From contig MBPM02000026.1 in NCBI GenBank assembly GCA_001695595.3, positions 310,001-374,000 on the forward strand: a DNA stretch of 64,000 bases. Direction: 5' to 3'. The translations under genes and the position numbers were made by a program. How positions within the stretch are numbered: the stretch's first letter is position 1; each line of letters starts with the position of its first letter. Shown here piece by piece: positions 22,532 through 35,900 of the stretch. The notes under the pieces are model-generated. The model worked only from the letters and a program-made list of their open reading frames with translations, was not told where the DNA came from and made no database searches. Source of the stretch: Plasmopara viticola. Its lineage: Eukaryota > Oomycota > Peronosporomycetes > Peronosporales > Peronosporaceae.

Positions 22532-23329
22532 GGGAAATGATACCGGGCAGGCACTTTTCGCTAACGGGCAGGCACTTTTCGCTAACGGGCAGGCACTGAT
22601 GTTTGTATTAATTAATTAAATTGAATGGCATTTCTTCTTTGTGATTGGCTGGAGGGTTAATTCTCAGTCGTGATATCAATTCTCATATGCTACACCAATC
22701 TCAGATGCAACGTATCCCAAAAGTACTTCTCGATGTTAAAACCGCGACTTTCCACGCAACTTTGACGTATTCTTCCGCAGTAACATCACCATAAACACCC
22801 TGCAAACTCTTGGCCAGCGTGTCTTCAGCTCTCACGAGGACGCACGCAAAGCTATAAACACGGAGCTACGGCTAGCTTCTATGTTCCCAGCACCGATGGA
22901 GGCAGGATTTTTGTGACATGAGCACACAAGAACAATGTTCTTGACGTCGTCTATTGTCGGATCGTTGTTGTAGCAGTACGTGTGTTTGACTGACACAATA
23001 AACCCCTCATCTCCGAGCTCCGTGTTTATAGCTTTGCGTGCGTCCTCGTGAGAGCTGAAGACACGCTGGCCAAGAGTTTGCAGGGTGTTTATGGTGATGT
23101 TACTGCGGAAGAATACGTCAAAGTCGCGTGGAAAGTCGCGGATTTAACATCGAGAAGTACTTTTGGGATACGTTGCATCTGAGATTGGTGTAGCATATGA
23201 GAATTGATATCACGACTGAGAATTAACCCTCCAGCCAATCACAGAGAAGAAATGCCATTCAATTTAATTAATTAATATAAACATCAGTGCCTGCTCGTTA
23301 GCGAAAAGTGCCTGCCTGTATCATTTCCC
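22532..23329. mobile_element. Fold-back DNA transposon, 798 bp, with inverted repeats over 300 bp
   Basis: The ends are perfect inverted repeats (GGGAAATGATAC at 22532, GTATCATTTCCC ending at 23329). Pairing continues through 22532-22867 on the left and 23016-23329 on the right, leaving a loop of about 148 bp. The left arm has three GGGCAGGCAC subterminal motifs in about 21-bp spacing, the right arm two; this accounts for the length difference. Both outer flanks carry TA (ttTA|GGG and CCC|TAtt), which may be a TA target duplication. No transposase is encoded, so it is non-autonomous. The right arm, read +, contains an open peptide ending in a stop (EEYVKVAWKVADLT...RCI) that is conserved in the second copy at 38318-39408. 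The superfamily is not determined. Confidence 0.92.
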
Positions 23330-26154
23330 TATTTTATTGTATGCAATTTAGTGTTCGTGAAATATAAATTTATTATTGTTGTGGGTTGAATTTTGATTCG
23401 CTGAAGCTATTAATCTTCACATTTCGATGGTCAATAGCCATTTACAAAGTTTATCAAAATTTAGAGATACTGTGTTATTATACAAATTCACGCACGAATT
23501 GCCATAAATAATAAAATAAATTTTGCAGAGTAGTGGTGGAGCTACGAGCAGTTCAGGGTTAAAAAGAATTGGTGCAGTACCGAATTTGTTTAGCACAGAA
23601 GGCCAATTATGGCCCTTGTAGAGACAGACAAGCCGCGAATTGCAGAGAATGAAATGCACTTTACTATCTATACATGATTTTGCTATCTAAAGCTTGCATC
23701 GCCATGGGATATCGGTTAAAATGACGCAAATAATTTTACGCTGCAAGACAACAACAACAATAAATAAAACTTGCGTGAGGGAGAAAGCGAGCTTTTAAGT
23801 CCGCGCTAAATTTGTATTGCACAGTCTCTACGACGGAGTCTTACTTTAGGAGGCCCTTCGTGTAAACACCTAAAGTCACATAACGCCACGCCATGTGAAA
23901 CTTTTAGTACGAAGTTCATGTAACTAATTAAAAATCTAATGTTCGACCAGAATCATAAAATCAACGCAAATCAGCGCTGTAGCATATTTGTATGTGGTCT
24001 TGCTAACCTGCATCCACCCACGCGAAGAATACAATGCAGCAAACTTGGTCCGGCAACCAAACTCACTATCGACGACAAAGCGGGAAGGCATCACAATTAC
24101 TGGTCCATTAAAATAGCATCGATGAGAGTTGCCAAGATGGTGCGACCTAAATTGCTTGATGTATTTAGAGTACTGACACATCCGTAGCCCGGGAGTCGAT
24201 CGCTTCCACTTTACTCATAGCTTAGGAGTTCCCCCCCCCCGAGTTCATAGAAGAAGAATTGATTAGTGGACCTACATGCATAAAATCGTTGTTCCAAATA
24301 ACCATCCTGTTTGAGACGAGTTTGTCGTGTAACATTGCTCTCAAAATGATAACAGACGCCGCCATGCTACTGAGCTATCGCGATTGTAAACAACAATGTA
24401 AACAACAATGTACGCGTCAATAAATAGCACCTAATGGATAATGTCAGGATAAAATTAAGCTCAAAAACTGGTGTGATTAGAGCAGGCTTAGCTTTCAGCA
24501 GATTTTATACTCAAACGTGGAGCAAGCTAGAAGCATCAGCAATACGGCTTGGGATCTAATCGTCTGCAGCACGGGCGACCTAAGACTCACACAAGTAATT
24601 CTCATGGTGTTCCTCTTTTTGCTTCGCAATACCATGCATATGACCTTTTGCTGGCCCTGGCCATAGCCGCCTTTTGTAATGCTTATTTCTACTCATTGTA
24701 GTAGATATTAAGTGATATTTGATCTCAGCTCTACCAGCATTGTAGTCTACCTCAGAACGCGTGGCGCAGATTTGGCCTACCAATTAAAGAAAATTCACAA
24801 CAATTTTTTTCAGACAGCCTTTTTTCTACCGAAGAATCGCGGCAAGGACGCAGCAAAGAGGTAAACGGCGATAGGGATACAACGGACAATGTTGCTTTTT
24901 CTGACTATACGTAAATGTATGCGAGATAGCAAGTATTGAAAGGGCAACATAGAACAAAAATCAGGTTAAAGAAAGGGCTGGTGCTTGCGAAGGTTTCTCT
25001 GTGGAGTAAAAGGGATTTTGCCTGTCGACATTGTGCCTCGGCCGTGTATTTGAGACCTTTCTCTTGCGCATGACTCTATCCATTGCCCAAATTCGCGAAA
25101 ATCATTTTTTCGTGTACGTTAACTATAGATGCAACTTGAGTACCGTAGCTTCCACATCCCAAGTTTCTATCACTAGCGGTATAGCCTGCAACTTAAGTTC
25201 TCTCATGAAGAATTATGACCCTTACACTGCCGCACTTTTTATCATCTCTGCGCTGAACTAAATACGACCTTGGGTTGCCTCGCCAGCGCAAGGTGAAGCC
25301 CATAAATAATTTGCAGCGGCATACTAGAAAAGTGAAAGTCGGGCACGCAGGGCCCTCCTCTTGCAACCTTAGGTCAGTGGCCGTAAAATCATTTTCACCA
25401 ACAAGTCCTTTGCGATGAGAAAGAAGACGATAGACTCGAGCCAAACAAGACTATTCTTTTCCAATCAAAAGACACCTACGTATCTCTTTCAGGCGCCTTT
25501 ATTGTTTGTGGAATACATGCCGTTACTCAGCTGGCAATATACTAAAAAAGAAAGCAAACATCAATTTTCGCAGAACTTATAAAACACGCTTAGCCCTTGA
25601 TCGTGGCAGTCGAGTCATGCTTTTCGCATTTTTAAGATTTAAGTCAGTGATGATCTCAACAATTAAATCGCTACGACAATAACGCTAAAAATTAACTTAG
25701 AGTTGCTTTGCTGGAATTCAAGAAAAGCAATGGATCCAAAGCGACAGTTTTAGGCAGCTTTGGAGCGTCTCAATCAAGTGCCAATGTGAAAGATGGGGCA
25801 CTTCTGCGCGCGAATATTCATCTGCCAAGGCAAGAGACTATATTCATATAAAAACCTGGGTATTGCTGGTTAATTTGACGTGTATGCTACCATATGTGAT
25901 GCTGCTTTGCGACTAGGATGTCTTGCAAGTGATGCGAGCTGGATTTTGTGCATGACGAAGGGATTGTCGTATCAGTCACGTTAGCTATTCGCATTTATCG
26001 TGATTCATAGGGGTGCAAAGACTTTGGAGCAGATTCTTCACAGACTAAGCAAGAAAATACTACTACCTACGTGATTAATTTCGCAACGCTATGAAGTCTA
26101 TGCAAGCAAACGGGCCTGGGGTCGACAAATTCATTTACCGGACCTTTTCTAGTT
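23330..26154. other. Gene-free stretch, nothing convincing
   Basis: Short frames at 23417-23659, 23936-24187 (both strands) and 25031-25444 carry no recognised domain. A perfect 12-bp duplication (gtaaacaacaat twice) sits at about 24386-24409, and a homopolymer run of C occurs near 24231-24240. Probably old repeat sequence. Confidence 0.45.
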
Positions 26155-26498
26155 TTGCAGGCCTATCTTAAATTGCTTCATAAAAAATGTTTTGCAGTTA
26201 AATTGCTTCATAAAAATGTAGATAATAAAGGCCACCTAACTAAAGGGCAAAGTGCGATGTTCTCAAAAACCATGAATGCACTAAGCAATCTGCAAGCGTG
26301 TTCTTCATCGACAGCTCTGTCGGAACGGGAAAGCCCACAATTTATTGCCGTAATTTGGCGAAATATGGTTGGCAGGGCGGGTTGTCTTTCCGGTTGCATT
26401 TAACAAATTTGCTTAATGGCTGTAATGAAAACCACTGTAACTTAAACTTGGCGCGCGATCGGCTTACCCCATCGTCAAATGTTAAGATGAAATTTTAA
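26155..26498 (+). pseudogene. Helitron-type PIF1 helicase fragment, frameshifted
   Basis: Two + frames together give the N-terminal part of a Helitron/PIF1-like DNA helicase. The first reads LTKGQSAMFSKTMNAL (about 26240-26290), equivalent to the LNxEQxxAFDxIMxAI motif. The second, from 26298, reads VFFIDSSVGTGKPTIY, a Walker A region in which the family FIDGPGGTGKTxLY has become degenerate. A frameshift joins them near 26295. The frame then ends at 26498 and no Rep domain or later helicase motif was found. A small tandem duplication (ttaaattgcttcataaaaa twice, about 26169-26216) lies at the 5' end. It is a truncated relic. Confidence 0.7.
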
Positions 26499-28940
26499 TG
26501 ACGAACTGACACGCGTTTGAAGGTGTTGATCACTCGCTTAGGAGAATACTGAACAATACTAAGAAAAACTTATTTGCAGCAGAAGTGCGTGTCAGTAAGT
26601 AAACTCAGGCCAGTGCTTCTAGCTGCTCGCGGAGTGTCCGTACAGACACTATAATGCCTGCTTTAAGTCGTCGTTCTTATGAACAACCATTCGACGGGAT
26701 GATTCTACGTAAAATATCAAGTAAAGTTTGCTTAATGTGAAAGAACTGTAGAATGTTGTCTTCCTTTCTCGAATTAGACTTGAAGTTGGGAAGTAAAGGC
26801 ACAAAGTGAGACCTTCCTAGCCACGATCCAACCAAACTTGTAAATGACGTGCCGATCAAGATTGCTCACGCAATTGACAATGCTAGCAACAAAAACGATA
26901 CACAAATTGTGACTTTGACAGGAAAATATCCTTCCAACAATGTACACGGATATTGGAAATTGAGGAAGAGTGAAGTGAATCCACTCTCCATATTGCTGCC
27001 ACATTAACGATGCTGTGTCGCAAAAGTAAAACAAGCAATCCCATATGCATCTTTTAGGCGAATTAGTTGACAGAAATGAAAAAGGTAGATTTTTACCGCT
27101 AATAACAATTTGTCTCGCTAATAACTCTTGGAAAAAGCGCACTCATCGCGATGATGCTAATTTTGTTCTCAGACCTGATAAGATGCGTCTTCGAGTGCAT
27201 TCGGCAGGTGAATTGTTGCACACTCCTCAGCGAATTTAGACTTTTATGGCTACCGACCTGCTGTCGAAATGAACCAACACCTTTTTTGGTATCTACGGGT
27301 TAAGCTTAAGTTTTACGTGTTGATGCAGCTATCGTTAGAGGGAAGTGCAAAGACCAGCATGCACCTGATTTAAAATTCGTTTCCATCAGTGCTGGTGACT
27401 CGTAGGAGTTTTTATCTGACCTTCTTAGTAAACACTTTTTGCTGCAGCCAGCATGCGCCATTGGGACAAGTACAAAAGTGTAAGAGCTGGGCGTTTAACT
27501 GCTATCTCCATGCTTTTCACCTGGTTACCTCTCCATGGCATTACCTCCTACTCTCAAGACTTCGATTACATCCCAAAGATGAAGTACAAGGAAAGAGCTT
27601 ACACGACAACGCGAAGGTGATTGCGTAATTCAAAATCACAAAATACATGTTTAATTTACACAGTGACTATCTTGCGAATTTATGATGACTTATCGAGGAC
27701 ACATCAAGTGAATGATGCATTAACACAAACGCATAGGAAATCAAGTAACGGTACATAATACAAGAAACTTCGCCGCATAGGCCGACACAGGTAGGGAGGG
27801 GGGCCTTTAAAGACCAACGATGGCGTGCGCCAGTCTACTTATTTGAAGTTCTGAGCATAAACCCGCTATTCTGCTGATTTTAAGCGGCTTTATTACGGGC
27901 TGGCTCACTCTTATTGTATATATAAATTACAAGTATACGCAGCTTAAATCCGGCTCTTAAACATTGTATTAAGGGCCTTAAACCGATCAATACGTGATGG
28001 CTTCACTACAAATCGGCATTAACATTGACTTACAACTTCATGATGAGTTCAAATACATTTACGATCGTTTGAAATAACTTTTGAGTATATTTTTATAATA
28101 AATTCTATCTTTAGGTATACTTTGAATTTTTTGTGTTATAATAAAAAAAATATCTCTTATTCTTCAATTAAAGATTGTTCACAGCCTCATTATGCGCACG
28201 ATCAATATGCTTGAGCTGATCGATCATAAAGAAACCGCGCTGCACTTGTGCGATACACGTGTTGTAGTCTTCATGTGTGAATATCGGATGAGAAGAGGAT
28301 GGCCTTATATGTGACCGATGCCGTCGGCAACCCTGCATTCATGCAATTGACATCTCCTAAATATGAAAGCCTTTGTCAAGTTGACACAATATTTTGCAAG
28401 ATTTTTGAACGGAAGGTAGCATAGTTCTAGGAGAATATGCAAATTGGTAATGAGTACTTTAGATGTACTTTTCAATTTTAATTGACGAATGGGGAAAAAC
28501 ACTGAATTTTAAATAAAATATGATCGATAATAGAGAAAGAAATTATCAACGACAACTTATCAACTAAAAAAAAACATTGAGTTGGTATAATTTCAAAATG
28601 TAGTGGCTATTTAGGTATCACAAACTCCGTTCAGTAAGCGTACCGCGAACTCGACTTTTAAATGGCTCGAAATCATGTCTCCATGTCATTTAGGCATTCC
28701 TGCTGGCCAAAATGTTTTGAATAAATTGCAAATGGAGCCCAACCAGTGATCGATAAATAAGAAGTAGAATTTGAATAGTTCTTGACGGCCGGAGCAGCAA
28801 TTAACCCTTGAACACTAGGGGAACGGTAGCGGCGCTGATGCTGTAGTTGTCCCTGAGCTCACTCAGTCACCTTGACCTGCTCAGGGACTAGTGCCCCAGC
28901 TGTCACCTTAAATAAATAATGCATTTTCTCGAGAAGTCTG
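26499..28940. other. Gene-free stretch, nothing convincing
   Basis: Open frames are short and conflict between strands; the longest (26774-27142, minus, 122 codons) is A+T-rich and lacks a recognisable domain. It may include more of the decayed Helitron, but no motif supports this. 27,900-28,600 is strongly A+T-rich. Confidence 0.45.
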
Positions 28941-28944
28941 TGCC

Positions 28945-29020
28945 ATGCTTACAGGCCAGAAAGCGTGAATACTGGCGGACCTTAAAGTTTACCGACATTA
29001 ACGCTGCTCTTAATTGGGCG
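28945..29020 (+). repeat. Dispersed repeat fragment shared with about 17690-17760
   Basis: This is the counterpart of the segment near 17,700: gaaagcgtgaatactggcgg followed by ttaaagtttaccga. The copy here has an uninterrupted peptide in one frame (REYWRTLKFTDINAALNW), suggesting a fragment of a once-coding mobile element, but I cannot name it. Confidence 0.45.
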
Positions 29021-29913
29021 TTCGTGATATTCCAAGACAACAACTAGTGGTTTCACAGGCAAATGCACGGCTTTTAGCCCGGACTCCTAGGGAGCGAAAT
29101 GCATACGTCCCGCGCACCCGCTTCTCTATAATAATGAACGCTTCAGCGGCCATTTTAACAGTCTTAATTTAAAAAGACTTTCCATTCCTTTAAAGCGATA
29201 ACGCGAAAGCATAATTATCTGATTTTTGTAAGCATGAATTTTGCTCGTAGAGCTCAAGCGTCAAGAAACGTCACAGCATTATAGTGAAGCAAAAAGCCAC
29301 CATCTCGTACCCATCGAAGCCGACAACTCATTTGAGCAGCACTAGCTGCACAATTTAAAGATGCGTAAAGGTGGTTTGATCCCGGAGCATTTACGAGGAT
29401 TAGGTAAACAATCTAGCCACTTAGGCGTATGTCAACTACTTTGTGCTATCAGGTCACACAACACAAAAGGTGGACGGCAGAAAATTCGATCTTTCAATGA
29501 ACAATTGTTCACCAAATGGATAAAATTATTCTGACTGATATAGTTTTTATCGTATCCAGATTCCTGGTGAAGTCTAAAAAATTATTGCAATTTGGCGAAT
29601 CGGTATAAATTCCTCTTATTAAGAAACCAACTTTCAGCATGAAAGCTCGAGCGCTGCTTGCACAGAAACCTTCAATGTACGCAATTCTTCGATTGCACTT
29701 TTTGAACAGAGTTTAGCAGTGTGAGGTGGACGTCAGCAGCACCGCAATTCTGACATGAAGCGGAAGCTAAGCTGTTATCCGCGCCAGTCATTGACATGAT
29801 CAAAATTCGATCCAATTTATGGAATGAGAATGATGGTCACTTCAATCTTCATTGACCAGGACCGCATTCCGTCCAGTCAATTCATGACATTTGATTCAGA
29901 GGTAGCGATGCAC
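29021..29913. other. Spacer downstream of the UBR gene
   Basis: No gene is recognised. It probably includes the 3' untranslated region of the minus-strand UBR gene, whose stop codon is at 29914-29916. Confidence 0.5.
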
Positions 29914-32900
29914 TTAATACCGTCGACCATCCCGCCTCGACGTATTCTGTAAGATGGCCGTATTCAGAGAAAAACTATGCGAGACCAGAAGCGTCTCCAG
30001 CGCTAAGCGACGACTTTGATCAAGGTACAGCGTCTTACCGCGTCGTAAGTACGGATCCTCTTCACCATTCTTGTCCACATAAAGACTTCCCCAAACGCAC
30101 CGCCTTTCATTGCCTAAAAAGAGGATCACGGTGCAGGCACGCAGCAACAGGAATGCTCCCGTCCCGAGACAACAACGTTGGGCGTGCTGCGTGCACTCAC
30201 CCATCCCGCCGCCTACCTTGACCTCACAGCACGCCGAGAAACAACACAGCACTTGCCCACAAAATAAACATAGACCGGGATGTTGCGGGATCTGGGCGCA
30301 TTGGTTACATACACCCTTCGGTTTGTCATTGTACTGGATAAAAAGATCCATGTACACGCGAGGCAACGGAATAAACAGGCGATTGTTACGAGTACCAGAA
30401 ATCTGGCAAGATAGCAATCGCACTTGACGTCGCAGTGGAAAGGCAACAACGTCTGTACTCATCACAAGCGTTTGGGAGCGAGCTTGCTGGCGAGAAACTG
30501 CTGCTTTGGCCTCTAGTTGTGCCCCCCAAAGCTGGCACAATGCACGCTGACTGGACGGGAACATTTGACGATGGAAAAACAGTCGCAAGGGCGGCAAATG
30601 AAGTCTTCGTAAACACTTATCCAGTAACTTTGACGCCGTAGGTGGTTTTGATGACGCCAGCGTCGCCACAAAGAGTCCATCGCAGACGGCACATGACTCG
30701 GAAGCAACTGCAGGAGAGTCTGCGCCATTTTCTTCGTGACTATTGTCACGATCATGAGGCACTGGCAATATAACGTCCATGAGTAAGAGCATTTGCTGAG
30801 CCAGTGGGAGACACAGCGCACTCACTTGCTCTTCTATCGCCATCGTGTTCCAGGTTCTTTCCTGGATTGTACCAGAATTATCCAGGATTCGAGCCCGTGC
30901 CAACAAATGAGAAATCCACGCCGCAGCGTCCCGAAGTGATTCAACTTGATCGAAGTCACGCAATTTTACTGAACTTGCGTCCTGTACTTCTTGTCCCTTA
31001 TCATTCTTGTTAAGTAACTCATTCTGTACTAAAAGGTACATAAGTGTTTGCAAGACTTGAGCCGTAAATACCACACGAGCCAAGAAAAAGGCTTCCGTCA
31101 ATAATTGTTCCACAGCCACATTCGCATTGGCAGTCGCAATGCTCAGTCTCCACATCATGCGCATGGTAAAACAAGTCAGTAAACTAGGATGGTACAACAT
31201 TGGAGTCCCCACTATCGCTGCATCACTTGTATCCTCAGACTCTTCTAGTCGAAGCTGGTCGTGAAGATTCCACTTTTCAAGCCACACCTCGTCGTCGTCG
31301 TTAAAAAGAACCTGCTGACCAAAAATGAGTCCATTTAAACGCGTCATGACACTGTCAAAGTGCTTGTCAATAGGTGCTTCAACGGCCGTCCAGGCCACTG
31401 AACTGGGGGTTGAAAAAGCCACTGCAGCAGTAATGAGTTTGACAAGTTGACGCATCGAGCGAAGCTGCAATGGATCGAGAGTGTCTGTTTGCCACAGCGT
31501 CTTCTCACGCGCCACCACACGCAACTGCACCTCAAAGCAGTGCAACAATAACTGCCACGCGGGTGTCTGAGCCCCAAACTCGGAGCTAAGCTGTTGTATT
31601 TCCAAGTCAACACTTGCTTCATCTTGCATGGAACTCGTTAACAGCGTAGGGAGATGCAGTTGCGCTCGAACACATCGTAGCACGATCTCTTGGCAAAATG
31701 CGCCAATCTCACGCTCGACACTCCCATCTTGCACTGTATTTTCGTGTCCGCGTGGAGACAAAAGCGACCCGTCAGAGGATTGAGCGCCAGGCGACATCGA
31801 AGACATGGACGCAGTCGACAGTAAACGTCGCCTTACCCGCAAATTTGACTGAGTTCGGGAGCGACGTCGTTTGTTTATACGTAATTCGTCTTGAAAGCTC
31901 ATTTGCGACTCAAGCCACGGCAGAAATGTCAAGGGTTGCTGTTCATCGTCCTCTTTTTCTTCTTCTTCCTCTTCATTTGGATCAAATTCCTTTAGTGACG
32001 ACTCGCTCGTAAGCGCCCGATCTCGGGCCTCCCCAAAAGAGACACGGGGGACTAGACAATTTGATAATCGTCGGCAAATGGGACACAAAAATTCCGTATC
32101 ACGTTCACAGAGCAGTCGATCCTCGCTATTAGCCATTTCCAATGGACTTCGACCGTGCTTTTGCTTCCATAGTGATATGAGATAAGCCTTTAAGCACGCG
32201 TGGTGAATGGCGTGGCCACAGCTCCAGATCACACTATCTGCTAGCTGAAAGCGCATCTCGCCACTAGTTTCTGGTTGCAACACGCAAAGTGACGGCAGTC
32301 TCGAAGATGCAACGGAGTTCACATCTGATTTTGTGACGCTCGATGAACCTTTCGCAATTTTTGAAATCATCGCAGTTGGTAGAATCATGCCCACATAGCC
32401 AAATGATGAGTCTTGAGCATGGTCGTCACACGGCAACCGACACAGACCGCACTCTACTATCTGTTCACCAGCTTCATCTAGAGACTTATCATCATGAATC
32501 ATCCAGAATAAGTGATTCCAATTGTCATTTTCTACACTGATTGACGAGCTACGAGTGCTTCTTTTCCGTCGTCGTTTCCGATCATGAGCTCTTGGATGTT
32601 TCTCTTGCATTTGAGAAATCGCAGATGAAACGTGGTTCAAATACAAGAAAACATCGATTTGACCAGTGGGAAATCCCCACTCATCTTCTTCTTCATGCTC
32701 TTCCTCCAAATCATCGTCAAATTCCATTTCGTCGTCGTAGCTCTCGTAATCAGAGTCTACGAATTCATGACCCGTACGTGCACATTCATTAGCTTCACAC
32801 TCCACAGCTTCGGTGTTTTCGGATAAAAACTGCATTTGCTGTGAACGAAGCTTGTCCAGAATTTGCTGTTGCCGCTTTCTCATCATTTCCTTTGCCAAAA

Positions 32901-35900
32901 GCTTCAAGTCGTCGCGACCATTTCCATTGTTGTCGTCGTGATCACAGCTAGAAGAATCTAAATCCTTCTCCCTCGTCAAAAGATCAACGCCCCTCGTCTC
33001 AAGCTGTCTCCGTTTGATACTATCCAAATCCTGCAAACAAAGAACTGATTTCTCGCGTATTGAATCGAGAATGAGCTTAGTCACCGCCTGAATATCCTCC
33101 GTCGCACTTGGTTGTCCATGTAACGAGACGAGCAATGATAACAGATTTATTGATGCCTTCTTGCCATCACCGATTTTTCGGCCTTTTACACGACAATCTT
33201 CTACTGGAATTTTAGTACAAAGTTTGTGAAACAAAGTGCTTTCCTCGTCAAAGTACGGCGCGATATCATCCAACGTCCGCTTGCTCCCTACCACATCATT
33301 TCTCTTATCAGCTTTTAACGGCACATCTCGAGAGTCTTTGGGTGACATCTCGATTGCCACGTACAGACAGTGCAGTGCAGCCAGCAGCAAGTTCTCACTC
33401 GAAGCAATACTGTTGCTGTCCTGACGTGCACTACCTTTACTACTATCATGCACGTTGCACCAGTAGTTTTCCATAATGATAAACCAGACACTAGCCATGT
33501 ATGACGAGTTTAACATCGTTTCAGCGACTAATCTGTGCATATCGACACCTTTTGCGTCTTTAAGTTGTTGGCGTGGTAGCAGTGGCAGAAAGATCGCGTG
33601 TTCACCACGCAGTTTGCGAACATTCTGTTCACACTGCTGAGCTTCAGACGGCGTAAAGCACTCAAACAAGGAAGAAACTTGAGCCCAAAGTTCAGGCTTG
33701 AGTTTCCATGAGCCACTCATTTTCGGGCCATAGCCCGATGGACTATTACTTCGAGCAGTACGGGGGCCGCTGCTATTCCCAACCGGGTCATCATACACGC
33801 CAACCCTTTCAAGCACATGTGTAAGAATTTCCTCCTCTTCTAGTTCTGCCCACTCGTGCGTCGAAAGCTGTTTAACCTGCTCCACTAACTTCATATCGAT
33901 TCGCACCAGTAATTCACTTCTAGTGAACGGACCCAACGTCAGCCAATGCATAATCTCGCGTTCAAGCAGCCATACAGCAGCAGTTTCCGGATAGCTTGTT
34001 AAAGCCAGTCGAACAGGAGCGAGTACTAACTGAAGAAATAGACGCAAAGCTTCCTCTACGAGGTCCAGCTCTTGTCGTACTAGCCGACTGCAGTTTGCTT
34101 CATTCACAACACCATTTTCGCTGCTATCCGTCCTCGCATCACTCATAGAATTCAAAGTAAGCACAGAGGACTCGAAAATCCCAATCGGTAATTTATGAAA
34201 GAAGCGACGCGTAAAATTGCCGTGTGGGAGGAAGATCGCTCCTAGTTGACAGAGAAACAGATCCGAGTGAAGACCAAAAAATCGCCAGTGTTTCGAGTGA
34301 TAATGAATGAGCTGTTGGAGCATAACGGCACCATTTCGAACCCAAAGCCCGGCCTTAATTTCTCTTGAAAACAAAAGCACTCGAAGCGGGTGATCCAGTA
34401 CATCATACCAAAACACAAAGTCCTGGCTCTTGTTCTCCTCAGAAATTCCCATACCCAGTAATTCCCGCCAATCGTCAATCGTCTTGGGGCGCACAACACC
34501 ACACAAGGCATGAATGAGAGCCGCAAACAGGTGATGCAACGGAAAGTGCAGACTCTCTGAGCTTGCACTCCCATTAGCTGCTGTGCCCTGTTCATAGTGC
34601 TTGACGAGCTGTGCCATTGTTGTTAGTCTCGCTACTTCAGTATACATAGACGAGGTCGCAACTGATTCAATTACCTCCAATCCAAACTTGGCCCGTCCGT
34701 TGCGAACGGCCCACTGAGTCAATGCTACTCGCACGGGCTGCAAGATGGATCGAGCCAGTGCAAGAGGTCGAAACGTGGCGGTCTCCATTGGATTCAGCGG
34801 TATTTTCCCCATAATCACGGCATGAATTCCTTCATTCCCGCCCTTCTTATTTGACGTAATATTGCGCCATACATCCGCTGTGAAGCACGCAGGAACGCCC
34901 ATCAAAAACGCACTAAGTAACAACTTCACTTCATAGTCTGCAACAAACGCAAACGTCCACTTTTGAGACTCGAATTCAATGTGTTGGTGGATCTGACGAG
35001 TCTGCAAATCCATTTGCTGAAGCAACTCAAACGTTTTGAGCAATTGTGCATAGACCGAGGCTTCATATAGTACGACTTTGTCATTTTCAATGCGACGGAA
35101 CGATCGCAAGAGCACTTCAGCAGATAATTGAGAATGCACTAGAAGCGTTCGCAGATCCGAGCAGAGTCGAGCATAAATGCGCTTTTTAAACACGTTCCGC
35201 CCACAGTCGACTGCTTGGATCGTTTGCACGACTAAAGGCGCAGGTGGTATCGTTTCTGAACCTTTTGTCAACGTGGTGCTTTCAATTGTTCCTTCTACGA
35301 CACTACGTGGCGTACCCAGAAGCGGTTGCGGTAAGATCGTCACCAATCGAAGGGTACTTCGAAAAAGTTCATTCAGCTTCTCTAACAAAAACACCATCAG
35401 CCATTCCACACAGGAAGATGGCATCGAGTCGACCATTCCGGTAGTAACATTAAGTGATTGGCGTCTACGACGTTGACAAGTTTCATTTGCCGGCCTCGTG
35501 TCGCTAATGGGCCGCAAAGAAGCAAAACTTGCTTCCAATTCACGCAATTGAGCATTGCTATGAAAGAGCTGGCAGAAAAGTCGGTCAATAAATCGCGAGA
35601 GATTTCGCATACCTTCTTCCTTGTTTTCGTCACTGGCACAAAGGTATAATTCAATCCAGTACGGGTACCACTCGACAAAATGGCACGTAAACTTTTGCTT
35701 GAATGCCTGATCAAAGAGCAATTTCAAGTACAAGACACCGAGCACATCGCACGCTTCCACAGGCAGTAAGATTCCAGCCTTCAGAAAGACATCGAGCGTG
35801 ACTAACGGAGTAAATGTTCGTCGTGTGCCATCATTTTCGTCACTAGTCGCGACGACGAAATGACTTGACGACCATAACGGAGACGTTGCGTCCAGCTCCC

